DNA of 64,000 nt from Streptomyces sp. NRRL F-6676 (GTDB lineage: Bacteria > Actinomycetota > Actinomycetes > Streptomycetales > Streptomycetaceae): NCBI RefSeq assembly GCF_000725625.1, contig NZ_JOHS01000007.1, positions 186,001 through 250,000 on the forward strand. The letters are read 5' to 3'. The notes beneath the pieces were generated by a model, which worked only from the letters and a program-made list of their open reading frames with translations, was not told where the DNA came from and ran no database searches. Below, piece by piece: positions 34,762 to 43,454 of the stretch. The position numbers and the translations under genes were made by a program. Each line of letters opens with the position of its first letter. Within the stretch, counting starts at the first letter, position 1.

Positions 34762-35591
34762 CAGGAGCCTCCTTCCCGGCCGGACTTTCCGGACCTTCCC
34801 CGGCCGGAGTCCAGCAGCAGCGCCGAGTAGCCGCGTTCCAGCGGGCTGTCGCCCACGTGTTCGGGGCCGCCGGCCGCGGCCAGTCCGTCCGGGGTGCCCT
34901 GGAAGACCAGCCGTCCCTCCGCGAGGAGCACCACGTGGGTGCAGGCGGCACCCACGTCCTCGACCAGGTGGGTCGAGACGACGACGCACGTGTCGGCGCC
35001 CAGTTCCTGGAGCAGTTCGCGGAACCGCAGCCGCTGCGCCGGGTCCAGGCCGACCGTCGGTTCGTCGAGGAGCAGGACCGCCGGGTCGTTGACGAGGGCC
35101 TGGGCGATGCCGACCCGGCGCACCATGCCGCCGGACAGCGTCCTCATCCGGGCGTCCGCGCGGTCGGCGAGACCCACGCGCTCCACCGCGCGCTGCACAG
35201 CGGCGGGGATGTCCGCCTTGGGGACCTCCTTCAGCCAGGCCATGTACTCGACGAACTCGCGCACCGTGAAGCGCTTGTAGTAGCCGAACTCCTGCGGCAG
35301 ATAGCCGATCCGCCGGCGCAGCGCACGGTGTTCGCCCCTGCCGCCCACGGACTCGCCGAGCAGTTCCAGGGTGCCGTCGGCGGGGCGCAGCACGGTGGCC
35401 AGCGCCCGGATGAGGGTGGTCTTGCCCGCGCCGTTGGGGCCGAGCAGACCGTGCACGCCGGTGCCGAGGGACAGGTCGAGCCCGTCGACCGCCATGCGTT
35501 TCCGGCCGGCCCTGACCTTCAGTCCGGCGGCCCGGATCTGCCAGGCGTACGCCGTGGGGGCGAGATCGGCCGCGCTCACTGCGGGCGTCAT
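34758..35591 (-). CDS. ABC transporter ATPase
   Basis: 277 aa from ATG 35591, nine bases after AAGGAGG. Walker A GLLGPNGAGKTTLIRAL, signature RTLSGGMVRR, Walker B VLLLDEPTVGLDPAQ, and the YLPQEFGYYKRFTVREF Q-loop region place it with drug/lantibiotic-type exporters. A longer start at 35651 would overlap the anti-sigma gene and adds a Thr-repeat tail; it is less likely. Fused to its permease by a GTGA overlap. Confidence 0.92.
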   Translation of the reverse strand: MTPAVSAADLAPTAYAWQIRAAGLKVRAGRKRMAVDGLDLSLGTGVHGLLGPNGAGKTTLIRALATVLRPADGTLELLGESVGGRGEHRALRRRIGYLPQEFGYYKRFTVREFVEYMAWLKEVPKADIPAAVQRAVERVGLADRADARMRTLSGGMVRRVGIAQALVNDPAVLLLDEPTVGLDPAQRLRFRELLQELGADTCVVVSTHLVEDVGAACTHVVLLAEGRLVFQGTPDGLAAAGGPEHVGDSPLERGYSALLLDSGRGRSGKSGREGGSW

Positions 35592-35647
35592 ACGGGGGTT
35601 CCTCCTTGTTGCCGTCGTCGTCGATGTGGTCGTGATCGCTGTCGTCG

Positions 35648-36469
35648 TCATCGGTGGGCCGCCAGTTCGGCGTACGCGCTTCTGCGGGCGAGTACGACTG
35701 CGGTGCCGAGGGCGAGGAGCAGTGCCCACACGGGCAGCGCGTCCGTCCCCAGGGCGGCGGTGGTACGGCCGGCGGCCAGGGTCGGCGCCGCGATCACGGC
35801 GGCCCACACGGCCACCAGGGACACCGCGGCACGGGTCACGCCGATGACGCCGCCGAGCGCCAGGGTCGCCGTGGTGAACGCCAGACAGGGCAGCAGCCAC
35901 TGTCCGGCCGTCACCCCCGTCGCCCCTCCGCCCACGAGCAGCGCGGGGACGACCACGGCGAGCACGGACGCGGTGCGCCGCAGCACGAGCCGCAGTCCCG
36001 CCCTCGGCACGGAGGCCGTCAGCTCGTACGCCGGGTCCAGGCCGCGCGACCACGACGCGGCGACGCCGAGTACGGGCAGGACCGGCGCCAGCAGCAGGAC
36101 GAGCGGCGCCTCGCCGGTGCCGGTGCCGATCCGGTCGAGCAGCAGCGCGAGCAGGGTCACGCTCACCACCATGGCCAGCCACGGCACCATCACCGGTGTC
36201 ATCCACCGTGACAGCAGGGCGGACCACCGCCGCCGGTACGGCATCACGGGCGTGGCGGCCAGCCGGGGTTCGAGCCCCGACCACACGGTGTCGACCAGTG
36301 CCGTCACGGCCGGGGACCGTGCGGCCACGGCGTCCGACAGCCGGTCGCGGCAGACCCGGCACCCTTCCAGATGGGCCTCCAGGGCCCACACCTCGTCGTC
36401 GGCGAGGGCGTCCGTGACACCGCGCGCGTAGGCGTCGATGCTCCGTTCCGACGCGTGTTCCCCACTCAT
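35648..36469 (-). CDS. zf-HC2 anti-sigma-like membrane protein
   Basis: 273 aa from ATG 36469. The cytoplasmic N-terminus holds the zinc-type anti-sigma motif ALEAHLEGCRVCRDRL (His-x3-Cys-x2-Cys) followed by six membrane helices (VPWLAMVVSVTLLALLLDR etc.). Overlaps the sigma gene by ATGA, the classical sigma/anti-sigma layout. Probably holds the ECF sigma factor at the membrane until a signal releases it. Confidence 0.88.
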   Translation of the reverse strand: MSGEHASERSIDAYARGVTDALADDEVWALEAHLEGCRVCRDRLSDAVAARSPAVTALVDTVWSGLEPRLAATPVMPYRRRWSALLSRWMTPVMVPWLAMVVSVTLLALLLDRIGTGTGEAPLVLLLAPVLPVLGVAASWSRGLDPAYELTASVPRAGLRLVLRRTASVLAVVVPALLVGGGATGVTAGQWLLPCLAFTTATLALGGVIGVTRAAVSLVAVWAAVIAAPTLAAGRTTAALGTDALPVWALLLALGTAVVLARRSAYAELAAHR

Positions 36470-37083
36470 GTCAGTGCCTTCCGCATCGCGAGCCGGGCCC
36501 GGCGGGCGCGGGTCTTGACGGTTCCCTCGGGCAGCCCGAGCAGGACCGCGGTCTCGCGGACGGACATGCCGTCGAGCACCAGGGCCTGCAACACCTGCCG
36601 GAGCTCCGGCGCGAGGCACCGCAGCGCGTCCCCGACGTCGCCGCCGACGGTCGCCGCGAGCGCCTCCTCCTCGGCGGCGGGCGCCGCGGTGCGCGGGGCG
36701 GCGGCGGGCGGCGGCTCCGCGTGATGGGCGCGGCGCCGGAAGGCGTCGACGAGGCGGCGCGCGGCGATCGTCCACAGCCAGCCGACGGCCGTGCCTCCTG
36801 CCGCGCTCCCGGTGAACGCGCCCGCCGCGCGCCAGACCGCGAGATACGTCTCCTGCATCACCTCGGCGACGATCTGCTCGTCCGCACACCGCCGGCGCAA
36901 CCGCACCGCCAGCGACGGCGCGGTCCGCCGGTACAGCTCCTCGAACGCGCCCCGGTCACCCCTGGCCACGAGCCGGACAAGCCCCTCCTCGTCCAGCTCG
37001 CCCGGTGTCTTCCTTCCTGATCTCACGCCTTCTAGACGCGGGGCGGCGGCGACAGGTTTTCCCTCCCGAGTGATGCCGGTCAC
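36466..37083 (-). CDS. ECF-type RNA polymerase sigma factor
   Basis: Up to 205 aa from GTG 37083; a GTG at 37026 giving 186 aa is an alternative and neither has a strong ribosome binding site. Sigma2: ARGDRGAFEELYRRTAPSLAVRL and QETYLAVWRAAGAF; sigma4: LAPELRQVLQALVLDGMSVRETAVLLGLPEGTVKTRARRARLAM. First gene of a five-gene operon with its anti-sigma factor, an ABC exporter and two membrane proteins; it may drive its own transcription. Confidence 0.9.
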   Translation of the reverse strand: MTGITREGKPVAAAPRLEGVRSGRKTPGELDEEGLVRLVARGDRGAFEELYRRTAPSLAVRLRRRCADEQIVAEVMQETYLAVWRAAGAFTGSAAGGTAVGWLWTIAARRLVDAFRRRAHHAEPPPAAAPRTAAPAAEEEALAATVGGDVGDALRCLAPELRQVLQALVLDGMSVRETAVLLGLPEGTVKTRARRARLAMRKALT

Positions 37084-37144
37084 ATCGCCGGAGTCACGTC
37101 CCCGGGCGGGTCACGCCTCGGCGTGTGTCACGTCTCCGCCCCGG

Positions 37145-38101
37145 TCACGACTGCCGCAGGTCGATCACGTACTTGCCGCGCACACCGCCCGCCTCGAGCC
37201 TGCGGTGGGCCTCCGCGATGTCGGCGAGCGGGAGGACCGTGTCGACGACCGGGCGGATGCTGCCCGCCTCGACGAGCCGCGTGAGTTCGGCGATCCGTTC
37301 GGCGGACGGGTTGTTGCTGAAGCACTTGAGGCGTCGGGGCGAGACGGCGGCCCGCAGGACGAGGCCGAGCATGGAGCCGATGAGGTGCTCCGCGTCGAAG
37401 GCGAGGGCGACCATGCGGCCCCGCGGAGTCAGCAGCGCCCGGTAGGCGCCGAGGTCCGTACCCACCACGTCGAGGACGACGTCGAAGCGGCCGAGGTCCG
37501 CCGGGCGGGTCGTGCGGTAGTCAAGGACGGTGTCGGCGCCGAGCTCCTTGACCAGGTCGAGGTTGCGGGCCCCGGCGAGGCCGGTGACCTCGGCACCGAG
37601 CGCCTTGCCGAGCTGGACGGCGACGCTGCCGACGCCCCCGGCGGCTCCGCGCACCAGCAGCCGTTCGCCGGCGGCGAGGGCGGCCTTGTCCGTCAGCGCG
37701 GTGACGGCCGTGGTGCCCGACACCGGCAGCGCGGCCGCCTGCGTCAGGTCCAGGTTCTCCGGTGCGCCGGCGAGGCGCCGCTCGGGCACGACGACGTACT
37801 CGGCGACGGCCCCGAACGTCATGTGCGGCATGAGCCCCCACACCGCGTCGCCCGCCCGCCGGCCGTCCACCCCGTCGCCCACCTGCGCGACGCGGCCGGC
37901 GAAGCCGGTTCCCGTGCCGCGGGGGAAGGACGCGCGGCCGACCCGGCGCAGTCCGCCCGCGCGCAAGAACGTCTCCGCCGCGCACACGCACGCGGCGTGC
38001 ACCTCGACGAGCACCTCTCCCGGTCCGGGCCGGGGCGTGGGCACCTCCACGATCCGTAATACCTCGGGGGGTCCGTACCGGTCGTACCGCACCGCACGCA
38101 T
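37145..38101 (-). CDS. NADP-dependent quinone oxidoreductase-like MDR protein
   Basis: 318 aa from ATG 38101 (MRAVRYDRYGPPEVLRI). Medium-chain dehydrogenase fold without the structural zinc Cys set; the nucleotide motif is LLVRGAAGGVGSVAVQLGKALGAEV. Resembles quinone reductases that reduce enones or quinones with NADPH. Divergent from a TetR gene, with a perfect palindrome between them covering its promoter. Confidence 0.9.
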   Translation of the reverse strand: MRAVRYDRYGPPEVLRIVEVPTPRPGPGEVLVEVHAACVCAAETFLRAGGLRRVGRASFPRGTGTGFAGRVAQVGDGVDGRRAGDAVWGLMPHMTFGAVAEYVVVPERRLAGAPENLDLTQAAALPVSGTTAVTALTDKAALAAGERLLVRGAAGGVGSVAVQLGKALGAEVTGLAGARNLDLVKELGADTVLDYRTTRPADLGRFDVVLDVVGTDLGAYRALLTPRGRMVALAFDAEHLIGSMLGLVLRAAVSPRRLKCFSNNPSAERIAELTRLVEAGSIRPVVDTVLPLADIAEAHRRLEAGGVRGKYVIDLRQS

Positions 38102-38128
38102 GGCATCTCCTCGCCCTCACGGGACATA

Positions 38129-38147
38129 AGTGGGGTGGGACCCCACT
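38129..38147. promoter_or_regulatory. TetR operator between oxidoreductase and tetR
   Basis: AGTGGGGT-GGG-ACCCCACT, perfect 8-bp arms around three bases, 28 bp upstream of the oxidoreductase ATG and 58 bp upstream of the TetR start. Confidence 0.8.
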
Positions 38148-38204
38148 CCCGGTCCGCTAGGCTACCGGGAGACGTGCCCCACTTGGCAAAGGCGGGAAGT
38201 GACC

Positions 38205-38795
38205 GTGCCCGACACCGCAGCGCGACGGCCCCTGCGCGCCGACGCCCGGCGCAACCACGAGCGCATCGTCGCCGCCGCCCACGAGGCGTTCGCGGCCCAT
38301 GGAGCCGGTGCCTCGCTGGAAGAGATCGCCCGCCGGGCGGGGGTCGGCTCGGCGACCCTGCACCGGCACTTCCCCTCCCGGTGGTCGCTGCTGGACGCCG
38401 TCTTCCGCGACCGCGTCGAGGCCCTCTGCGCCAAGGCGCACCAGTACGCGCGGGAGAGCGAACCCGGCACCGCCCTCTTCTCCTGGCTGCGGGACTTCAA
38501 CGCCTACGCGGCCACCAGCCGCGGTCTGGTCGCCTCGCTCGTGCACGACGGCCGGGACCCGGGGCCGGTGCGGCAGCAGGACGGCTGCATCACGATGATC
38601 ACCGCCGCGGCCGGCGAACTGCTGCGCCAGGCACAGCGGTCGGGCGCGGCCCGCCCCGGCATCCGCATCGAGGATCTGCTCGCACTCGTCAGCACCATCT
38701 CACTCGCCACCGAGCACCAGGACGACGACGAACAGGCGCGCCGGCTCCTGGACATCGCGATCGACGGCGTGCGCGCGGAGCACCGGGAGCACTGA
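38205..38795 (+). CDS. TetR-family repressor
   Basis: 196 aa from GTG 38205, five bases after GGCGGGAAG (a GTG two codons earlier is also in frame). Helix-turn-helix: SLEEIARRAGVGSATLHRHFPSRWSLLDAVF. The C-terminal domain is SBP/TetR-like. Probable repressor of the divergent quinone oxidoreductase, an arrangement common for enone or quinone sensing. Confidence 0.92.
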   Translation: MPDTAARRPLRADARRNHERIVAAAHEAFAAHGAGASLEEIARRAGVGSATLHRHFPSRWSLLDAVFRDRVEALCAKAHQYARESEPGTALFSWLRDFNAYAATSRGLVASLVHDGRDPGPVRQQDGCITMITAAAGELLRQAQRSGAARPGIRIEDLLALVSTISLATEHQDDDEQARRLLDIAIDGVRAEHREH

Positions 38796-38829
38796 CCCAC
38801 GCCGGGACGACCCGGTCACCGGGCGGCGC

Positions 38830-38860
38830 TTGACCCTCACACCGTGTCAGGCGGTCCACT
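38830..38860 (+). promoter_or_regulatory. Candidate MerR-type promoter
   Basis: TTGACC at 38830-38835, 19-bp spacer with an imperfect CCTCACAC/GTGTCAGG dyad, then TCCACT at 38855-38860, just before the MerR gene. Long spacers are the mark of MerR activation; the -10 element is weak and the leader would be very short. Confidence 0.4.
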
Positions 38861-38870
38861 CGGAGACATC

Positions 38871-39692
38871 ATGTTCACCATCGGAGACTTCGCCCGGCAC
38901 GGCCGCGTCTCGGTCCGGATGCTGCGTCACTACGACGCGACCGGTCTGCTGTGCCCGGCCCACGTCGACCCCGTCAACGGCTACCGCCACTACACCGCCG
39001 GCCAACTCGCCCGCCTCAACCGGATCGTCGCGCTGAAGGACCTCGGCTTCACCCTGCGCCAGGTCCGGGACATCGTCGACGAGAAGCTGGGCGCCGAGGA
39101 GCTGCGCGGCATGCTGCGGCTGCGGCGGGCCGAACTGGAGGCCGCCGTGGCCGAGACGCGGGCGCGGCTGGTCCAGGTCGAGGCGAGGCTCCGAGCGATC
39201 GAGAGCGAGGGGCACATGCCCACGAACGACGTCGTCCTCACCGCCGTCCCCACCCTCCGGGTGGCGGAACTGACCGCGACCGCCGCGAGCTTCGGGCCCG
39301 AGCACATCGGCCCGGTCATCGGCCCGCTCTACGACGAACTGTTCCGGCGCCTGGAGGCGGCGGGCGTCACGCCGACGGGGCCCGGTGTCGCGTACTACGA
39401 GGACGCCCCGGAGGGCGGCGGCCGGATCACCGTCCACGCCGCCGTCCAGGTCTCCGCCCCGCTCCAGGACGGCGACTTCCGGATCCTCGACCTCCCTGCC
39501 CTGGAGCAGGCGGCCACCATCGTCCACCGCGGCTCGATGGACACCGTCCTCTCCACCGCCCAGACCCTGGCCCACTGGACCGACGCCCACGGCTACCGCC
39601 CGACGGGCTACCCCCGCGAGATCAACCTGGAGTGCCCCGAGGACCGCGACGCCTGGGTGACCGAACTCCAGGCCCCGGTGACGCGGACCTGA
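38871..39692 (+). CDS. MerR regulator with GyrI-like effector domain
   Basis: 273 aa from ATG 38871 after CGGAGA. The MerR domain is FTIGDFARHGRVSVRMLRHYDATGLL...NGYRHYTAGQLARLNRI; a coiled coil (about 75-118) follows; the C-terminal 150 residues form a GyrI/AraC-type small-molecule domain ending with YREIN-like YPREINLECPEDRDAW. A BmrR-like multidrug sensor architecture, though no efflux gene is next to it. Ends in a shared terminator with the opposite gene. Confidence 0.9.
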   Translation: MFTIGDFARHGRVSVRMLRHYDATGLLCPAHVDPVNGYRHYTAGQLARLNRIVALKDLGFTLRQVRDIVDEKLGAEELRGMLRLRRAELEAAVAETRARLVQVEARLRAIESEGHMPTNDVVLTAVPTLRVAELTATAASFGPEHIGPVIGPLYDELFRRLEAAGVTPTGPGVAYYEDAPEGGGRITVHAAVQVSAPLQDGDFRILDLPALEQAATIVHRGSMDTVLSTAQTLAHWTDAHGYRPTGYPREINLECPEDRDAWVTELQAPVTRT

Positions 39693-39704
39693 CACCAGGG
39701 CCCC

Positions 39705-39743
39705 ACGGCGGGCGTGGCGACGGCACCCCGCCGCGCCCGCCGT
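39705..39743. terminator. Bidirectional terminator hairpin
   Basis: 14-bp arms (39705-39718 and 39730-39743, one mismatch), 11-base loop, between the convergent MerR-GyrI and hypothetical genes. Its right arm reaches the stop codon of the minus-strand gene. Confidence 0.75.
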
Positions 39744-40303
39744 CACCAGAGCCCGTAGGGCTCCCTCGCCGCCGCCCGGCGCAGAATTCCCCGGGTGGAG
39801 CCCATCCCGTACCTGTCCACGTCGCTGGAGAGCGCGGCCGCGTCCAGGAGCAGCGGCCGGATGTCGACACCGGCGTCCCGTGCCTGTGCGCACAGATCGT
39901 TCAGGTCGACCATCATGTCCCGGGTGTCACCGCCCTGGTCCTGGACGGACAGCTCCAGCAGACGCCGCGTGAAGCCCTCGGCCGTGGGTGTGAAGGGCAG
40001 CGACGTCGCCCAGCGGAAGGAGTCGCAGCGGGCGAGGAGCGCGCGCAGGGCCGCCCGGGTGTCCTCGTCGCCCTCCTCGTAGCAGCGGAGCACCTCCCGC
40101 AGCGCCGTCTCGGCCTCGGCCCTGACCCCCGCCTCGTCCAGCGGGTGCGGGGCCTCCCGCATGGCGCGCGGCCATTCCGGGTCGGTCATGTCCACCGGTC
40201 GCGTGGCGATGGGCTCGATGCGGGCGTCGATGAGCGCGACCCGTTCCGCGAGCTCGGTCATTTCCCTCAACCACGCCTCCCCACCCCTGCGTTCGCCGGA
40301 CAT
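39743..40303 (-). CDS. Hypothetical protein, all-helical
   Basis: 186 aa from ATG 40303, or 172 aa from ATG 40261, which has GAGGGA just upstream. Acidic, mostly helical (RVALIDARIEPIATRP, RAEAETALREVLRCYEEGDEDTRAAL), without signal peptide or membrane segments. I do not recognise a family. It resembles small hypothetical proteins of the SUKH/immunity-like class in its charge and helix content, but no motif supports that. Transcribed alone. Confidence 0.65.
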   Translation of the reverse strand: MSGERRGGEAWLREMTELAERVALIDARIEPIATRPVDMTDPEWPRAMREAPHPLDEAGVRAEAETALREVLRCYEEGDEDTRAALRALLARCDSFRWATSLPFTPTAEGFTRRLLELSVQDQGGDTRDMMVDLNDLCAQARDAGVDIRPLLLDAAALSSDVDRYGMGSTRGILRRAAAREPYGLW

Positions 40304-40510
40304 GGTGCGGCGCTGTCATGCCCAGTCCTCCCCTGTCGCACGCCCTCTCAACCGTGCTTCGTCCCGCGCCGTCGGTGCGTCCACGCACTGTTTCGGGGTG
40401 GGGCGATGGTGTCTAGGATGCGGAAGTCGTCACAGTGGCCCGGAACGGATCCGCCCCATGGCCCGCGCGCAGATGACCGCACCCGTCCGCTCACGTCGGA
40501 AGGCACCCCC

Positions 40511-41839
40511 ATGCGTCCACTGTTCGCCCGCGTGCTCCACCCCGCCCGGACCCGCCGCACCAGACGTGTCGCGGCCGCGCTGGCCCTGACCGTCGCCTCG
40601 TCGGTCATCGCCACGTCCGCGACCACCGCGGCCGCCCCCGCCGAGGCCGCCGCCGGCCAACACGGCCGCGACCACGGCTGGTTCACCTCGTGGGCCACCT
40701 CCCAGCAGCACCTGTCCGGCACCCCGCTGCGCGAGCGGTCCGTGCGCATGATCACCCACCTCAGCCAGGGCGGTGACGCGCTGCGCGTGCGCGTCCAGAA
40801 CACCTTCGGCGACACCCCCCTCACCGTCGACGCGGCCACGGTGGCCCGCACCACCGGCAAGAGCGCCGCGACGGAAGGCACCCCACGCACCGTCACGTTC
40901 GACGGCCGGCGCACGGTCGTCGTCCCGGCCCACGGCGAGGTGTGGAGCGACAGCACCCGGCTCACCACCAAGGCCCAGGGCGACGTCGCGGTGTCGCTGT
41001 CCGTCTCCGGTACGGCACCCGCCGGCCGGCACGACAGCGCGTTCCGCACCAACTACCTCACCCCGCCCGGCTCCGGCGACCACACCGCCGACGCGAGCGG
41101 TGCGGCGTACACCGAGAAGACGGAGTCCACCTACCTGGTGAGCGCCGTCGACGTGCACAACACCCGGCTGCGCGGCACCCTCGTCGCCTTCGGCAGCTCG
41201 GTCGTGGACGGCACCGGTTCCACCAGCTGCGGCCCGGGCTGCGAGCGCCCGGGCGAGAACCTGCGCTGGACGGACGACCTGGCCCGGCGCATCACCACCG
41301 AACTCCCCGCCTCGCGTCAGTTCGCCGTCGCCAACGAAGGCATCGGCGGCACCACCAGCGCCGCCACCTGCCCCGGCATCGGTGACTCGCTCCGCGGCCT
41401 GGACGCCGCCTCCCGGCTGGAGCGGGACGTCCTCGCACTGCACGGAGTCACCGGCGTCCTCTACTACTACGGCACCAACGACCTCGCGGACGGCTGCGAC
41501 GCCGACCAGACCCTCGCCAGCTACCGCGAGGTCTTCCAGCGGCTGCGGGACGCGGGGATCAAGGTGTACGTCACGCCCATCACCCCCCGCCCCGGCTACA
41601 GCGACCGGAACAACCGCGACCGGCACACCGTCGGCACGTTCGTGTCGACGTGGAACAACTGCACCGGCACCTGCGACGGCGTCCTCCCCTTCGACCAGGT
41701 GCTGGCGGACCCGGTGAAGCCGAACAGCATCGACCCGGCGTACGACCTCGGCGACGGCATCCACGCCAACATCGCCGGCCAGCAGGCCCTGGCCGATGTC
41801 ATCTCGCTCCCGATGCTCGCGGCTTCGGCCCGCCGCTGA
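40511..41839 (+). CDS. Secreted SGNH/GDSL-family hydrolase
   Basis: 442 aa from ATG 40511 with GGAAGG upstream. Signal peptide ending in AEAAAG (about residue 48). An N-terminal beta domain precedes the SGNH fold: block I AFGSSVVDG (nucleophile Ser), block II NEGIGG (Gly), block III YYGTND (Asn), block V DGIHANIAG (Asp-His). Likely an extracellular esterase acting on acylated polysaccharides or lipids. No operon partner; the next gene is convergent four bases away. Confidence 0.9.
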   Translation: MRPLFARVLHPARTRRTRRVAAALALTVASSVIATSATTAAAPAEAAAGQHGRDHGWFTSWATSQQHLSGTPLRERSVRMITHLSQGGDALRVRVQNTFGDTPLTVDAATVARTTGKSAATEGTPRTVTFDGRRTVVVPAHGEVWSDSTRLTTKAQGDVAVSLSVSGTAPAGRHDSAFRTNYLTPPGSGDHTADASGAAYTEKTESTYLVSAVDVHNTRLRGTLVAFGSSVVDGTGSTSCGPGCERPGENLRWTDDLARRITTELPASRQFAVANEGIGGTTSAATCPGIGDSLRGLDAASRLERDVLALHGVTGVLYYYGTNDLADGCDADQTLASYREVFQRLRDAGIKVYVTPITPRPGYSDRNNRDRHTVGTFVSTWNNCTGTCDGVLPFDQVLADPVKPNSIDPAYDLGDGIHANIAGQQALADVISLPMLAASARR

Positions 41840-41843
41840 CGTC

Positions 41844-42836
41844 CTACCGCGCGGATGCTCCGCCCGGCTCCCTGGTCTCCAGGCGGGCCCGGGCGATGGC
41901 ACCGTCGCCCCCGTCGCCGGCGAGCGCCCTGCGCGCCGCCGCCCAGGCCGCGTCGTCGATCCCGAGGGCGTGGCGCAGATAGGCCCAGGTGACGCGCTGG
42001 AGCAGGGCGACACGCACGGGGTCCGCGTCCGTCGTCTCGGCGGCCTCGTAGCCGGGGATCCCGCCCAGGGAGTGCTCGGCCCCGACCAGAGTGAGCAGAC
42101 TCTTCCCGCCCGGGCTCATGGTGTAGGCGTCCGTCATCCAGTCCGGCCCCCGGTGGGACAGCGGGGAGTCGTCCCGGTCGCCGGCGACGACCAGGGCCGG
42201 CGTCGTCATACGGGCGAAACTCGGGTTGAGGAAGGGGAAGTTGCCGGCCGCGAAGGGGGTCAGGTCGGCGCCGCCCTTCCCGGCCGTGGCGAGGAGGACG
42301 CCCGCCCTGATCCGCGCGTCGGACAGGTCGTCCTCCTCCTTCCCGGTCACCGGGTCGAGGACGCGCAGACCGAGGAGGTTGCCGGTCGTCTGGCCGCCGA
42401 AGGAGTGCCCGGCCGCGGCGACACGGTCCCGGTCGACACGTCCGCGGAGGCCGGGGACGGCGGCCTCCAGCACATCGAGGTGGTCCAGGACGCGCTTCAT
42501 GTCCTCGACCCGGATCCGCCACAGCCGCGGTGTGCGGGGGTCGTCCTGGGGCAGGCCGACGGTACGGGAGTCGAGGTGAGTGGGCTGGATCACCACGAAG
42601 CCGTGCGCGGCCCAGAAGTCGGCCAGCGGCCCGTAGCCGTCCAGCGAGGAGCCGTAGCCGTGGGAGAAGAGGACGACGGGAAGTGCGCCCCCGGTCACCG
42701 GCGCGGAGATCCTGACTCGCAGATCGATACCACGGTCGGGCGATTCCAGCGTCACCGGCTTGACCGAGACGACGGGGACGGCGGCGGTGAGGTGAGCATC
42801 GATTGCCGACATAGCGGACATGTCGTTTTCGGGCAC
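41844..42836 (-). CDS. Alpha/beta hydrolase, chlorophyllase-like (paralogue A)
   Basis: 330 aa from GTG 42836 seven bases after GAGGA; the longer ATG start at 42911 would extend it through an odd Pro/Cys leader. Nucleophile elbow AAAGHSFGGQ, acid candidate VVAGDRDD, catalytic His in VGAEHSLGG. Oxyanion region FSHGYGSSLDGYGPLADFW. Very similar to the hydrolase at 54780-55715 (shared QPTHLDSRT, DPRTPR, RGPDW and GAEHSLGGI). Divergent from a MerR gene with a MerR-type promoter between, so likely inducible by a small molecule. Confidence 0.88.
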   Translation of the reverse strand: MPENDMSAMSAIDAHLTAAVPVVSVKPVTLESPDRGIDLRVRISAPVTGGALPVVLFSHGYGSSLDGYGPLADFWAAHGFVVIQPTHLDSRTVGLPQDDPRTPRLWRIRVEDMKRVLDHLDVLEAAVPGLRGRVDRDRVAAAGHSFGGQTTGNLLGLRVLDPVTGKEEDDLSDARIRAGVLLATAGKGGADLTPFAAGNFPFLNPSFARMTTPALVVAGDRDDSPLSHRGPDWMTDAYTMSPGGKSLLTLVGAEHSLGGIPGYEAAETTDADPVRVALLQRVTWAYLRHALGIDDAAWAAARRALAGDGGDGAIARARLETREPGGASAR

Positions 42837-42939
42837 GGGAAGATCCTCTTTCGGAGGGTGGAAGCAGAAGGGGAGGCCGCCGGACGGGCAGGGCACTGCC
42901 CCGCCCCGCACCCCAACGGGGGCGGATGCGGCGAGGACT

Positions 42940-42971
42940 ACGCTAAAAGCTCACGTCGACGTCAGGAGCAA
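42940..42971 (-). promoter_or_regulatory. MerR-type promoter of hydrolase A
   Basis: Minus-strand -35 TTGCTC (42971-42966) and -10 TAGCGT (42945-42940) separated by 20 bp instead of 17. The spacer holds a 16-bp dyad with core ACGTCGACGT (42950-42965). Over-long spacer plus centred dyad is the signature of MerR-activated promoters. Confidence 0.7.
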
Positions 42972-43002
42972 GCCCCGGCGTCCGTCCGCCCCGGAGGCAT
43001 CG

Positions 43003-43374
43003 ATGCGCATCGGCGAACTCGCCGCCCTCACGGGCGTCAGCGTGCGGGCTCTGCGGTACTACGAGGAGCAGGAACTGCTCGCCGCCGAGCGCGGTCCCGG
43101 CGGCCGGCGCCGGTACCCGGACGACGCGGTCGACCGCGTCCGGCTGATCCAGCGGCTGTACGCGGCGGGTCTGTCGAGCCGGACGATCAGGGAGCTGCTG
43201 CCGCGCGCGGCGGACGGCGAGGCCACACCGGAGCTCCTCGACCGGCTCTCCGCCGAGCGGCGGCGGCTCGACGGGCGGATCGACGACCTCGTGAGCACCC
43301 GGGGCGCACTGGACGAGGTGATCGCCCTCGCCACCGACAGCCGGCGGACGGGCCGCCGCTGCCCCCAGCACTGA
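43003..43374 (+). CDS. MerR-family regulator
   Basis: 123 aa from ATG 43003, six bases after GGAGG. Helix-turn-helix and wing: MRIGELAALTGVSVRALRYYEEQELL ... GRRRYPDDAVDRVRLIQRL; dimerisation helix LLDRLSAERRRLDGRIDDL. No C-terminal ligand domain and no conserved Cys cluster, so it is a short MerR of unknown inducer. Divergent from hydrolase A; the target promoter lies in between. Confidence 0.9.
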   Translation: MRIGELAALTGVSVRALRYYEEQELLAAERGPGGRRRYPDDAVDRVRLIQRLYAAGLSSRTIRELLPRAADGEATPELLDRLSAERRRLDGRIDDLVSTRGALDEVIALATDSRRTGRRCPQH

Positions 43375-43454
43375 CCGCCGCCGGCGCCCACCTCACCGAC
43401 CGCCGCGGCCCCGCACCACTCACCACCACTGACTGCCGCGCGAAGATCCCGCGC

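Noticed and set aside
32816..34951. Single 711-codon minus-strand frame spanning the ABC region
   Set aside because: It fuses the small membrane protein with an antisense-like frame of the permease; ribosome binding sites and overlaps support separate genes instead.
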